The position numbers and the translations under genes are program-made. The notes below the pieces were generated by a model that ran no database searches, was not told the DNA's origin, and saw nothing but the letters and a program-made list of their open reading frames with translations. From Pseudomonadales bacterium (GTDB lineage: Bacteria > Pseudomonadota > Gammaproteobacteria > Pseudomonadales > UBA7434), in NCBI GenBank assembly GCA_028223755.1, contig JAOIUY010000010.1, positions 1 through 64,000 on the forward strand: a stretch of DNA of 64,000 nt, read 5' to 3'. Positions 8,355 through 16,623 of the stretch are shown in pieces (the first letter of the stretch is position 1; the number at the start of each line of letters is the position of its first letter).

Positions 8355-9122
8355 ATGTCTGTACAGCCATTGGAGTTTGTTTACGGGATTAATGCTGTAG
8401 GCGAAATGATTAAGCATAATGCGAAAGCGATAGATGCTGTTTATATTGTCGATGCGCGAGATGATAAACGTATCCGTCAAATCGTTGAGATGGCGGAGCG
8501 CGCAAAGCTCAGATTGAAAAAAAGCAGTAAGGATGAGATTGAATCTTTATTGGCTACAAGTAGTGAGCAGTCGGTTAATCATCAAGGTGTTATTGCCGAG
8601 TGCCGCCCTTCACAAGCAAAAGACGAAGATTTTCTTGAGGCGCTATTAAATCGTGCTGAACAACCTTTATCGTTATTGATTTTAGATGGTGTAACAGATC
8701 CACATAATTTGGGTGCTTGTTTGCGTTCTGCAGATGCGGCGGGCGTAGATGCGGTAGTTGTGCCAAAAGATAATGCAGTAGGTTTAACGCCGGTGGTAAG
8801 AAAAGTCGCCAGTGGTGCCGCCGAGACAACACCATTAGTGGTTGTAAAGAATTTAGCGCGTGGTATTAAAAAAATACAAGAAGCGGGTGTTTGGGTGATG
8901 GGTGCTGCCGGTGAGGCTGAACAAACGGTATTTGATATTGATTTTACCGGCCACGTCGCCATTGTTATGGGGGCGGAGGGCAGTGGTTTGCGTCGTTTAA
9001 CACGGGAGCGTTGTGATTCACTGTTTCGTATTCCAATGACGGGTGCGGTAGAAAGTTTAAATGTATCGGTTGCCGCCGGTATTTGTGTTTTTGAAGTGCT
9101 GCGTCAGCGAAATGATAGTTAA
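8355..9122 (+). CDS. rlmB: 23S rRNA (guanosine-2'-O-)-methyltransferase RlmB
   Basis: This 255-residue SpoU/TrmH-type (SPOUT) enzyme 2'-O-methylates G2251 in the 23S rRNA P-loop. The N-terminal RNA-binding L30e-like domain covers roughly residues 1-80. The knotted catalytic domain shows motif 1 (DPHNLGACLRSADA), motif 2 (VMGAEGSGLRR) and motif 3 (IPMTGAVESLNVSVAAG). AAAGAGG before the ATG is a good ribosome site. It usually follows rnr; here four unrelated genes and 4.1 kb lie between, so it has its own promoter region. Confidence 0.96.
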   Translation: MSVQPLEFVYGINAVGEMIKHNAKAIDAVYIVDARDDKRIRQIVEMAERAKLRLKKSSKDEIESLLATSSEQSVNHQGVIAECRPSQAKDEDFLEALLNRAEQPLSLLILDGVTDPHNLGACLRSADAAGVDAVVVPKDNAVGLTPVVRKVASGAAETTPLVVVKNLARGIKKIQEAGVWVMGAAGEAEQTVFDIDFTGHVAIVMGAEGSGLRRLTRERCDSLFRIPMTGAVESLNVSVAAGICVFEVLRQRNDS

Positions 9123-9134
9123 TAAATTGAGAAT

Positions 9135-9165
9135 AAAAAAGGCCAACACTAGGTTGGCCTTTTTT
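9135..9165. terminator. Bidirectional terminator between rlmB and the PEP-CTERM gene
   Basis: The arm AAAAAAGGCCAAC (9135-9147) pairs with GTTGGCCTTTTTT (9153-9165) over a 5-base loop. It has A and T runs on both sides, so it can end transcription of both convergent genes. Confidence 0.9.
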
Positions 9166-9180
9166 ATATTGATTAGCAAA

Positions 9181-9876
9181 TTACTTTCTTTGCTTAATGA
9201 TACATAGCCCAGCTAAGCCGGATAAAAACAAATAGGCTGTAGTTGGAACGGGGACAACAGTTGCAGCGCTTTGGAATTCTTTAGCGCTGCCGCCGCTACC
9301 TGATGTGTTTTGTCCGCGCAGACCGATATTATTAATGTCATTAACGGATAAGCTTAAAGCCGCAATTTCAAAGCTCTCAACTTGTCCGCCGCTTAAATCA
9401 TTATTATTTTTCCAAGTAATACCTACGTCCCAATCGTGTCCTTGAAACGCCTCAGCATTTGCCTCTAGGTTAAGATTACTTCCGCAGCTACCGTTGATGT
9501 GATTGGTGTTATAGCCTAAGTCGCAGCTTGCTACGCTTTCGTTAGATAATCCTAAATTAGCTGCTGTATACGCATTGTTAGCATCAAAAAAGAAGCCAGT
9601 AAACTTGGCAGTGGTTGACAAGCTTAGCGGATCAACTTGATAGCTGATTTTAAAATGGCCTGCACTAACGCCAGCTTCGGCATCATCTTTAATAGTAACG
9701 ATATAGTCAACGCTGTCTGAGCCTAGGTGAGCGAAGTCAGAAAAGGTCACCATAGCTGCTTGAGCGAAACTAAAAGGAAGCAATGCAGTTCCTACTGCAG
9801 TTACTAGTAATAGTCGCGCCTTAGAAAATAGGTTTAGTTTGTTCGTGTTTATATTATTTTTATTTAAGTCATTCAT
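9181..9876 (-). CDS. PEP-CTERM sorting domain protein
   Basis: The 231-residue secreted protein has a signal peptide ending near FAQAA (about residues 20-41). It then has a beta-rich, Asn/Ser/Gly-rich body with one Cys pair in a Gly/Asn-rich stretch. It ends with a PEP-CTERM tail: a short Pro motif (VPVPTTAYLF), a hydrophobic segment and a basic end (KQRK). Such tails are recognised by exosortase (EpsH) for sorting linked to exopolysaccharide. The motif is a VPVP variant rather than PEP. No exosortase gene is in this window. The body matches nothing I recognise. An 11-bp inverted repeat lies 73 bases upstream. Confidence 0.85.
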   Translation of the reverse strand: MNDLNKNNINTNKLNLFSKARLLLVTAVGTALLPFSFAQAAMVTFSDFAHLGSDSVDYIVTIKDDAEAGVSAGHFKISYQVDPLSLSTTAKFTGFFFDANNAYTAANLGLSNESVASCDLGYNTNHINGSCGSNLNLEANAEAFQGHDWDVGITWKNNNDLSGGQVESFEIAALSLSVNDINNIGLRGQNTSGSGGSAKEFQSAATVVPVPTTAYLFLSGLAGLCIIKQRK

Positions 9877-10330
9877 TCCATTGCCCTCAATAATTCAGTT
9901 AAGAAATTTATCCAGGGTTATAGAATTAGCGCTTTTAGATGGTGGTGATTTTTGATTTGAGTCGTCATTACAAATCAAAAAACACAGAGATATCTGCGAG
10001 AATCTATCGATCTTACTTAGGGGAGAGTTATAGAATAACGATTATTGGTGCTTTAAGTCAATTATTTGATTCATAAAACAGCATTAACTTTAGGCTTTGA
10101 GGAGCTTATTTTTTGGTTGCTCGCCACCAGTTTTCATAAGTGCTTGTATTGAATAAAGAAAAAGGAGTTTTTTCTTATAAAGACTAATATGAGGATTTTT
10201 TTATTATGGCAATATAAATGGGCTAATTTTCTCTGAAAGCATAGTTTAACTAGCCATTTACGCAGATCTATAATCTGGAACTATCCACCCCTCAGCTTAT
10301 CCAAATATACTTCTTGATAGGGTTCTTATT
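9877..10330. other. AT-rich intergenic region with an inverted repeat
   Basis: This gap separates the divergent PEP-CTERM and small lipoprotein genes and should hold both promoters. The only clear structure is the 11-bp inverted repeat at 9949-9981. No frame in it looks like a gene. Confidence 0.6.
9949..9981. repeat. 11-bp inverted repeat upstream of the PEP-CTERM gene
   Basis: TTTTTGATTTG (9949-9959) and CAAATCAAAAA (9971-9981) are perfect complements separated by 11 bases. The centre lies about 90 bp upstream of the minus-strand start at 9876. It may be an operator or a weak AT-rich hairpin. Confidence 0.5.
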
Positions 10331-10552
10331 ATGAAAATCTATTTTTTCAGCATTCCTTTCTTTATTTTTCTTCTTTCTTCATGTGCACAAGAAGGGTTTT
10401 ACAATTCGCAACAAAAAAATCTTAAACAAGAATGTGAAAAACTGACCTCGCCTCAGCATGAGCAATGCCTTAGTGATTTGGATGAGCGATCTTATGATGA
10501 ATATCGGCGTGAGCGTAATGAGGTGTTGAGAGAGAATTTTGTGGGGCGCTAG
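10331..10552 (+). CDS. Small lipoprotein of unknown function
   Basis: This 73-residue protein has a signal peptide with a lipobox (LLSSC, Cys at residue 18), then a short charged, helix-prone body with two further Cys and a basic C-terminus (YDEYRRERNE). The Ala after the Cys (CAQ) predicts sorting to the outer membrane. Gammaproteobacteria have many similar small lipoproteins; I cannot name this one. It stands alone ahead of the tRNA-Met region. Confidence 0.65.
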   Translation: MKIYFFSIPFFIFLLSSCAQEGFYNSQQKNLKQECEKLTSPQHEQCLSDLDERSYDEYRRERNEVLRENFVGR

Positions 10553-10610
10553 ATTGTAGGATGAATTATTGCGGGGAGGGACGGATAAATGCCATCAGGC
10601 TAAGGCCTCT

Positions 10611-10691
10611 TTTCACCCCTTCGGGGCTTCGCGACTACGTCGCTCGTTGAATATTGCTGCGCAATATTGCGAAACTTGGCGGTTCTCATCC
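10611..10691. repeat. tRNA-neighbour hairpin element, related to one at 14750-14837
   Basis: Just beyond the 3' end of tRNA-Met lies a block with a CCCCTTCGGGG hairpin (10616-10626), a second hairpin of AATATTGC and GCAATATT (10650-10668), and a terminal GGTTCTCATCC (10681-10691). The same order of TCGGG, CGCT, CAAT hairpin and GGTTCTTATCC is found next to tRNA-Gln at 14750-14833. This suggests a repeat family associated with tRNA genes. Confidence 0.45.
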
Positions 10692-10712
10692 TTTTTCTTA
10701 CTTCCATAAAAA

Positions 10713-10732
10713 AACCTCCACTGTGGGAGGTT
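10713..10732 (-). terminator. Terminator for tRNA-Met transcription
   Basis: AACCTCC (10713-10719) pairs with GGAGGTT (10726-10732). On the minus strand a T run follows. It lies 8 bases past the tRNA-Met 3' end. Confidence 0.75.
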
Positions 10733-10739
10733 CTTTAAA

Positions 10740-10816
10740 TGGTAGCAAGGGGCGGATTCGAACCGCCGACCCCATCATTATGAGTGATGTGCTCTAACCA
10801 GCTGAGCTACCTTGCC
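10740..10816 (-). tRNA. tRNA-Met (CAT), elongator
   Basis: A 77-base cloverleaf with encoded CCA reads on the minus strand. The acceptor arm GGCAAGG pairs with CCTTGCT (first pair G-U), the T arm contains GGTTCGAATCC, and the anticodon CAT falls at 10780-10782. The D and anticodon arms match the bacterial elongator tRNA-Met pattern. It is followed by its own terminator and preceded by ychF, the usual gammaproteobacterial order. Confidence 0.95.
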
Positions 10817-10930
10817 ATTTCTATTTAGTACCCTAACAAAACGCTACCGCTTTGCTGAGGGAGGCGCATTCTCCCGATTGACCGCTTTTTTGTCAAGCGT
10901 CTACTTACTCAAGACTAAACTAGTACCAGC

Positions 10931-12022
10931 CTAAACATTAAACCGGAAGTGAATGACGTCGCCATCCAGAACCGTATATTCTTTACCCTCTAAACGCCAT
11001 TTACCCGCATCTTTGGCGCCTTGCTCGCCGTTACAATCGACATAATCGTCATAACCAATCACTTCGGCACGAATAAACCCTTTTTCGAAGTCAGTATGTA
11101 TCTTGCCTGCCGCCTGTGGGGCTTTTGAGGCCACGGGAATCGTCCATGCGCGAACTTCTTTAACGCCAGCGGTAAAGTAGGTGTGTAGTCCTAACAGGTC
11201 GTATCCGGCGCGAATAACGCGGTCTAGTCCGGCTTCTTTCATGCCTAGCTCTTCTAAAAACTCTGTACGCTCTTCATCTTCTAGCTCGGCTATCTCGGCT
11301 TCTAGCTTGTTGCAAATGGTCACCACTACCGCTGATTCACTCGCGGCAATTTCTCGGACTTTGTCGAGATACGGATTGTTTTCAAACCCATCTTCATCAA
11401 CATTGGCAATATACATAGTGGGCTTGAGGGTTAGCAGGCTCAATGGTTTGAGCAGGGCTAATTCATCATCCGTTAGCGTAAAAGAGCGCAACGGCAGTGC
11501 TTGATCAAGATGTGGATGAATTTTTTCGATTAAGGCTTTCATTGCGATAGCATCACTATCACGTCCCTTCGCCGCTTTAGTGTAACGCTGTAAGGCTTTT
11601 TCTACGCTATCTAAATCCGCTAAGGCTAATTCAGTATTGATCACTTCAATATCAGCAGCTGGATCAATCGTACCTTCAACGTGAATGACGTTTTCATCGT
11701 CAAAGCAGCGAACGACATGCGCTATGGCATCGGTTTCGCGGATATTACCTAAAAATTGGTTGCCCAGTCCTTCGCCTTTTGATGCGCCGGCGACTAAGCC
11801 CGCAATGTCGACAAATTCCATGGTGGTGGGAATGACTTTTTCAGGATTCACAAACTCAGATAGCTTGTCTATACGCGGGTCGGGTATCGGCACAATGCCA
11901 GTGTTAGGTTCGATAGTGCAAAACGGAAAGTTTTCTGCATCGATACCGGCTTTGGTAAGGGCGTTAAAAAGTGTCGATTTGCCTACGTTAGGTAGTCCGA
12001 CAATGCCGCAGTTAAATCCCAT
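10931..12022 (-). CDS. ychF: Redox-regulated ATPase YchF (Obg family)
   Basis: This 363-residue cytoplasmic P-loop protein belongs to the Obg/YchF branch. The G1 loop GLPNVGKST (about residues 8-16) and the G3 region DIAGLVAGA are intact. The base-specificity motif reads NKLE instead of NKxD, in line with the ATP preference of YchF. A coiled-coil insertion lies in the middle and a TGS domain at the C-terminus. YchF binds ribosomes and responds to oxidative stress. It follows pth, the conserved order. Confidence 0.97.
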   Translation of the reverse strand: MGFNCGIVGLPNVGKSTLFNALTKAGIDAENFPFCTIEPNTGIVPIPDPRIDKLSEFVNPEKVIPTTMEFVDIAGLVAGASKGEGLGNQFLGNIRETDAIAHVVRCFDDENVIHVEGTIDPAADIEVINTELALADLDSVEKALQRYTKAAKGRDSDAIAMKALIEKIHPHLDQALPLRSFTLTDDELALLKPLSLLTLKPTMYIANVDEDGFENNPYLDKVREIAASESAVVVTICNKLEAEIAELEDEERTEFLEELGMKEAGLDRVIRAGYDLLGLHTYFTAGVKEVRAWTIPVASKAPQAAGKIHTDFEKGFIRAEVIGYDDYVDCNGEQGAKDAGKWRLEGKEYTVLDGDVIHFRFNV

Positions 12023-12083
12023 AAGTTAATCCAATAAGTTAAATCAGGTGGTGAGTCGTTCGCGCGCAGTATTTATATGCTTT

Positions 12084-12695
12084 CTATAGCTCTTCTGCGG
12101 CGTTAAATTTATGCATTTGATTCATGACCGCTTGCCAATCACCACTCACAATTTTTTCAATATGCGAAGCAGCTTCTTGTACGCTGTCTTCAATCCATTG
12201 CTGTTCTTTACTTGGCGCTTTTTTTAGCACGTAATTGCTCACTTGCTTAGCATTGCCAGGATGGCCTATACCAATACGCAAACGAGCAAATTGTTTTTGG
12301 TTGCCAAGGCTGCTAATAATGTCACGCAAGCCATTATGGCCACCATGACCACCGCCAACTTTTAATCTGACCGTGCCAGGTGCAATATCGAGTTCATCAT
12401 GTGCCACAAGTATGGCTTCGGGCTCGATCTTATAAAAATTCGCTAAAGCGGCTACCGATAAACCACTGCGGTTCATAAAGGTATTAGGTATTAACAGCCG
12501 ACACATTTGGCTGCCAATCAGTATTTGTCCGGTAAGACCGTGAAATTTAGTTTCTTCGGTGAGCGGGGTGCCAGATGAAAATCGACGCAGTACTTCGTCA
12601 ACTAGCCAAAAGCCAGCGTTATGACGAGTCTGGGAATATTCGCTACCTGGATTGCCGAGCCCAACGATTAAGCGTACCGGCGTTATATCATTCAT
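12084..12695 (-). CDS. pth: Peptidyl-tRNA hydrolase
   Basis: The enzyme releases peptides from prematurely dropped peptidyl-tRNA. From ATG 12695 it has 203 residues, near the usual 190-200. A GTG nine bases upstream is also possible. Active-site residues are visible: Asn15 in GLGNPG, His25 in TRHNAGF, the Asp in HDELDI, and the GGGHGGHNGLRD loop that binds the tRNA end. It lies between rplY and ychF on the same strand, and the three are probably co-transcribed or closely linked. Confidence 0.97.
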   Translation of the reverse strand: MNDITPVRLIVGLGNPGSEYSQTRHNAGFWLVDEVLRRFSSGTPLTEETKFHGLTGQILIGSQMCRLLIPNTFMNRSGLSVAALANFYKIEPEAILVAHDELDIAPGTVRLKVGGGHGGHNGLRDIISSLGNQKQFARLRIGIGHPGNAKQVSNYVLKKAPSKEQQWIEDSVQEAASHIEKIVSGDWQAVMNQMHKFNAAEEL

Positions 12696-12829
12696 GCGAT
12701 GCACTCAAACCAAATTGGCTCTGCGTCGGGTTGAATAAAAAACTTGAACAAAGCGTCGTGCTGGAAAATAACGATTCAGTCATCAGCGTCATAGTTGATG
12801 AACGGGCTGATGACTGAACCTGACAGAAT

Positions 12830-13501
12830 CTAGTCTTTCGATTCTTCGTTATTAGCTTCACCTTCAGCTCCATCAGCACCATCTTCTGCTGACGCTGCTT
12901 CTTCTTCGTCTGAGCCGCCTTTCGTAATTGAAACGTTAGCGATCGCAAGATCGTGTTCAGAACCATGGCTTAACGCCACACTCTCAACACCTTCTGGCAA
13001 TTTCACATCGGATAAGTGAACCACTTGACCAACTTCTACTGCATCCATATCGACTTCGATATACTCAGGCAGTGCAGCGGGTAAGCAGCGAATTTCAATT
13101 TCGTTGGCTTGGTGAGACACACGTCCACCTTGCATTTTGACACCAACACAGCTTTCTTCATTGATGAAGTGAAGCGGTACTTGGACGACAATCGCTTGGT
13201 TCTTATCAACGCGCAAGAAATCAGCGTGCATGATAATGTTTTTAGCGGGGTGGCGTTGTAGATCTTTTAATAAAACGTCTTGTGCTTTGCCATCAATTTT
13301 TAAGCTGACAATGCTTGAGAAGAACGCTTCATTTTGCAGCTGATGCCATAGTGGGTCATGCTCTAACGAGATGCTGACAGGATCAGCAGAACCACCATAA
13401 ACAATGGCTGGGACTTTATTTTCAAGACGACGTAGGCGGCGGCTCGAACCTTTCCCTGCGTCATTTCGACTTTGTGCTTCAAGTACAAATGCTTCAGACA
13501 T
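12830..13501 (-). CDS. rplY: 50S ribosomal protein L25, long (Ctc) form
   Basis: This 223-residue protein has the L25 5S-rRNA-binding domain at residues 1-95 and the TL5/Ctc C-terminal beta domain at about 100-185. An acidic Glu/Asp/Ala/Gly-rich tail forms the end of the protein. The long Ctc form is usual outside the enterobacteria, where L25 is only about 94 residues. It sits between prs and pth, the conserved order. Confidence 0.96.
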   Translation of the reverse strand: MSEAFVLEAQSRNDAGKGSSRRLRRLENKVPAIVYGGSADPVSISLEHDPLWHQLQNEAFFSSIVSLKIDGKAQDVLLKDLQRHPAKNIIMHADFLRVDKNQAIVVQVPLHFINEESCVGVKMQGGRVSHQANEIEIRCLPAALPEYIEVDMDAVEVGQVVHLSDVKLPEGVESVALSHGSEHDLAIANVSITKGGSDEEEAASAEDGADGAEGEANNEESKD

Positions 13502-13640
13502 AATATTTACCTCAGTCTGTTATCAACGAGTTCCTGCGACCGGATTATTCGTTGGGTTTTTAAATGCCAGTGACACAATAAAAATTTTAAAGTGTTCTGA
13601 CGATTATTATTAGTGAATGTTGTTATAAACCGAAAACGGA

Positions 13641-14585
13641 TTATCTAAACATTGCACTAATGGATTCTTCATTACTCACGCGTCGAATCGACTCGGCTAA
13701 CATATCAGCCATTGATAGCGATCGAATGCGTCCACAAGCTATAGCGGCTTCAGATAGCGGGATCGTATCAGTCACTACCAGTTCATCAAGATGAGATTCG
13801 CTTATTCTTTCAATTGCAGGGCCCGATAAAACAGGGTGTGTGCAATAAGCAATAACTTTGTCGGCGCCTTGTTCTTTTAATGCTGATGCCGCAGTGCAAA
13901 GTGTGCCTGCAGTGTCGACAATATCATCAACTAATAAACACGTTTTACCTGACACATCACCAATGATGTTCATCACTTCTGCAACGTTGGCTTGTGGTCG
14001 ACGTTTATCAATAATGGCAAGGTCGATATCTAACTGTTTCGCAATGGCGCGAGCTCTAACTACGCCGCCAACATCTGGCGATACAACTAATAAATCGTTA
14101 TAGCGTTGTTTTTCAATATCTTTAAGGAGTACGGGCGAGCCGTAAACGTTATCTACTGGGCAATCGAAAAAGCCCTGAATCTGTTCTGCATGCAAATCGA
14201 CGGTTAATACGCGGTCAACACCAACGCGAACCATCATATCGGCAACCACTTTAGCGGTAATGGGTACACGTGCTGAGCGAACGCGGCGATCTTGTCGTGC
14301 GTAGCCAAAGTAGGGCACCACGGCAGTGATACGAACAGCTGATGCGCGTCTGAGTGCGTCAACGAGAACCAGTAATTCCATTAAGTTATCGTTGGTAGGC
14401 GCGCAGGTAGACTGAACGATAAAAACGTCCTTACCGCGAACGTTTTCTAATATCTCGACATTAATCTCGCCATCGCTAAACTTTTTAACGTCAGCTTTAC
14501 CCGGAATTAGGCTCAACTCAGCAGCCACTTTTGCTGCCAATTCTGGATTGGCATTACCGCTAAATAACATCAAGTTTTTAGACAC
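13641..14585 (-). CDS. prs: Ribose-phosphate pyrophosphokinase
   Basis: This 314-residue enzyme makes PRPP from ribose 5-phosphate and ATP for nucleotide, His and Trp synthesis. Class I PRPP synthetase features are all present: the YFGYARQDR segment, the Mg-binding [11 protein letters not shown] region, [12 protein letters not shown], and the PRPP loop [10 protein letters not shown]. It precedes rplY and pth on the same strand and follows tRNA-Gln. Confidence 0.98.
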   Translation of the reverse strand: MSKNLMLFSGNANPELAAKVAAELSLIPGKADVKKFSDGEINVEILENVRGKDVFIVQSTCAPTNDNLMELLVLVDALRRASAVRITAVVPYFGYARQDRRVRSARVPITAKVVADMMVRVGVDRVLTVDLHAEQIQGFFDCPVDNVYGSPVLLKDIEKQRYNDLLVVSPDVGGVVRARAIAKQLDIDLAIIDKRRPQANVAEVMNIIGDVSGKTCLLVDDIVDTAGTLCTAASALKEQGADKVIAYCTHPVLSGPAIERISESHLDELVVTDTIPLSEAAIACGRIRSLSMADMLAESIRRVSNEESISAMFR

Positions 14586-14895
14586 TGGAGATCCCCGGAA
14601 TGGATTAATAAGAAATACGCTGCTCTGCTGGCTTTATTAGTGTATTTCTTTTGCTAGCTCTTTGTTGATGAAAGTGGTCGATTTTTTCGAATTTAAGCAA
14701 AATGCTAGATCTTGCTTACTTTCTTAAATATGGCTGGGGCGGAAGGATTACTTCGTCTCTTCGGGATAATGGTCGCTTTGCTCCCATATGACAATGCTTC
14801 GCATTGTTCGAACCTTCTATCAGGTTCTTATCCTTCCACTAACTGATTCTTTCCAGCCCGAGCAAGATTATAAGTCCTGCTTCTTTTTTTCAATA
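14586..14895. other. Spacer between prs and tRNA-Gln with tRNA-derived repeats
   Basis: This gap holds the prs promoter region and, at 14728-14837, a partial copy of the tRNA-Gln 3' end followed by hairpins. No protein gene is visible. Confidence 0.6.
14728..14837 (-). repeat. Partial tRNA-Gln 3' duplicate split by a hairpin element
   Basis: Bases 14728-14749 are identical to 14893-14914, which cover the 3' end of tRNA-Gln and its flank. After 57 bases of unrelated sequence with a CAATG-CTTC-GCATTG hairpin, TTCGAACCTTC (14807-14817) repeats the T-loop part of the tRNA. The block closes with ATCCTTCC (14830-14837), the complement of GGAAGGAT at 14741-14748. The rest of a tRNA is missing, so this is a fragment, not a second gene. 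Confidence 0.75.
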
Positions 14896-14970
14896 TGGCT
14901 GGGGCGGAAGGATTCGAACCTTCGAATGCGGAGATCAAAACCCCGTGCCTTGCCGCTTGGCGACGCCCCA
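14896..14970 (-). tRNA. tRNA-Gln (TTG)
   Basis: A 75-base minus-strand cloverleaf includes the encoded CCA. The acceptor TGGGGCG pairs with CGCCCCA, the D arm is GCCAAGCGGCAAGGC, the T loop is GGTTCGAATCC, and the anticodon TTG is at 14936-14938. It lies between ispE and prs, as in many gammaproteobacteria. Confidence 0.95.
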
Positions 14971-15004
14971 ATAAACTTTTTTAACTATTTCAACAGCTTA
15001 CTAA

Positions 15005-15901
15005 CTATCTGATCGCTTCTAACGCTTGGTGCGCAGTCGATCGGTCAGTACTCTGTGCTATAAATCCTGTGTAACTGGCTGGCATGGCCGCTAATACGGC
15101 TTCTGCTGCTTCTAATGAAGCGAAACGGGCAAAAATACATGCGCCGGTGCCAGTGAGTCGAGCTTTGCCAAATTGATCAAGCCAATCGAGTGCTTTATCA
15201 ATCTCTGGATACTCTCTGCGAACAATCTCTTCACAATCATTGCCTAACATATGATTTTTTTGCTTGGCAGAATCAAGTGTTTGCAGGTGCTCAAAAACGG
15301 CGGCTATTCTGATGGTTAGCGTGTCGCGTGTCAATTGCGGGTGAGAGAAAATTTCACCTGTTGGGACGCTTACGGGTGGTTTTATGACAGCAAACCAGCA
15401 CTTTGGTAAAACTAACGGCTGAAGTTGCTCACCAATGCCTTCCCCAAAGCTACTATTGCCATGAATAAAGACGGGTACATCAGCTCCCAGTGTCAGCCCA
15501 AGGTCAGCCAGTTGATCAATGGATAGCCCTAATCCCCAAAGCTGATTCAGTCCCAATAAAGTACTGGCGGCATTAGAGCTGCCACCTCCAAGACCACCCC
15601 CCATGGGGATTTGCTTGCGGATTCTAATATCTGCACCCAAGGTCGAGCCGGTCACTGAGCCATGGTTTTGCAGCAATCGTGCAGCGCGAATCGCAATATT
15701 GTCTTCGTCGGCAACCCCTTCAAGTGACTCAAGCAATACAATTTGATTATCTGAGCGAGTCTGCAGTTCGACCGTATCGCCAAAATCTAGCAATTGAAAA
15801 GCGGTTTGCAGCTCGTGGTAGCCGTCGCTTCGCTGGCCGGTAATATGCAAAAACAAATTCAGCTTCGCCGGTGAGGGCAGCGTTAAATGGTTTTTATTCA
15901 T
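15005..15901 (-). CDS. ispE: 4-diphosphocytidyl-2-C-methyl-D-erythritol kinase
   Basis: This 298-residue GHMP-family kinase performs the fourth step of the MEP isoprenoid pathway, phosphorylating CDP-ME with ATP. The N-terminal PSPAKLNLFLHITG motif, the ATP loop PMGGGLGGGSSNAA and the C-terminal LTGTGACIF segment are clear. Its ATG overlaps the lolB TGA (ATGA), showing translational coupling in the TPR protein-lolB-ispE operon. Confidence 0.97.
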   Translation of the reverse strand: MNKNHLTLPSPAKLNLFLHITGQRSDGYHELQTAFQLLDFGDTVELQTRSDNQIVLLESLEGVADEDNIAIRAARLLQNHGSVTGSTLGADIRIRKQIPMGGGLGGGSSNAASTLLGLNQLWGLGLSIDQLADLGLTLGADVPVFIHGNSSFGEGIGEQLQPLVLPKCWFAVIKPPVSVPTGEIFSHPQLTRDTLTIRIAAVFEHLQTLDSAKQKNHMLGNDCEEIVRREYPEIDKALDWLDQFGKARLTGTGACIFARFASLEAAEAVLAAMPASYTGFIAQSTDRSTAHQALEAIR

Positions 15902-16623
15902 TGTTGAACCGCTGCACTTGAGAGGAATCGCAGTTTAGCGGGCGGTATAACCGATGATTCAATCAATGGAAATTGCCAATGCTTAAAGGCCATTATCACT
16001 TTAAAGTGTTTATTGAATGCAATCATTTTACTCGGTAGCGGATAAGGTGCCGCAAGGTTGACGGATGGATAGCGAATCTGCCAACCATCTTGTTTAAAAC
16101 CTATTAATGTGGCTTTGTCGATTTTATGTTGATCCTGATTAGTGGCAGTAAATGGCTGCTCCGGCGAAGGCAGGCCCAGAGCCCAATAACGTAAATAGGA
16201 TATGGGTAGCTTCCAGCCCGTTTGCTGGGCGAATAATCGGTCAATATCGCTAGCTTCAATCTGTGTTTTGCCTTTGGTTAAATAAACGCGTTGGTCTTGC
16301 TGGGCCACAGTTACGCGTCCAAATCCAAGAGGGCCGCTTAAAGTCACCGTGAAGTCTTGCGCTTGTTGCTGCCAGTCAAATCGCAATGTTTGAACGGATG
16401 GGTTGGCTGTTAATACACGAATAGCAAGTTTGCCATCTACGCGCCAGTGACGATTTAGCAGGCTCGCTGCGCTAGCTTCCATATCTTTAGGATTAGTTTC
16501 GAGGTGCGAGCGCTCATTAATGCTTGCACATGCTGATAACAGGCTAAGCAAAATGCTAACGAAAAAAATGAGTGTTGTAACGCGCTGCGCTTTATTCGGT
16601 TGTTTTAAGATATCTAAACTCAA
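15898..16623 (-). CDS. lolB: Outer-membrane lipoprotein receptor LolB
   Basis: LolB receives lipoproteins from periplasmic LolA and inserts them in the outer membrane. The 241-residue precursor has a signal with a lipobox (LLSAC, Cys at about residue 32), the conserved RHWRVDGKLAIR start of the barrel and the GPLGFGRVTV strand. The start appears to be TTG at 16623, overlapping the stop of the upstream TPR gene (TTGA). No Met codon precedes the signal, so this coupled start is the best choice. It is followed by ispE, the classic arrangement. Confidence 0.93.
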   Translation of the reverse strand: MSLDILKQPNKAQRVTTLIFFVSILLSLLSACASINERSHLETNPKDMEASAASLLNRHWRVDGKLAIRVLTANPSVQTLRFDWQQQAQDFTVTLSGPLGFGRVTVAQQDQRVYLTKGKTQIEASDIDRLFAQQTGWKLPISYLRYWALGLPSPEQPFTATNQDQHKIDKATLIGFKQDGWQIRYPSVNLAAPYPLPSKMIAFNKHFKVIMAFKHWQFPLIESSVIPPAKLRFLSSAAVQQ

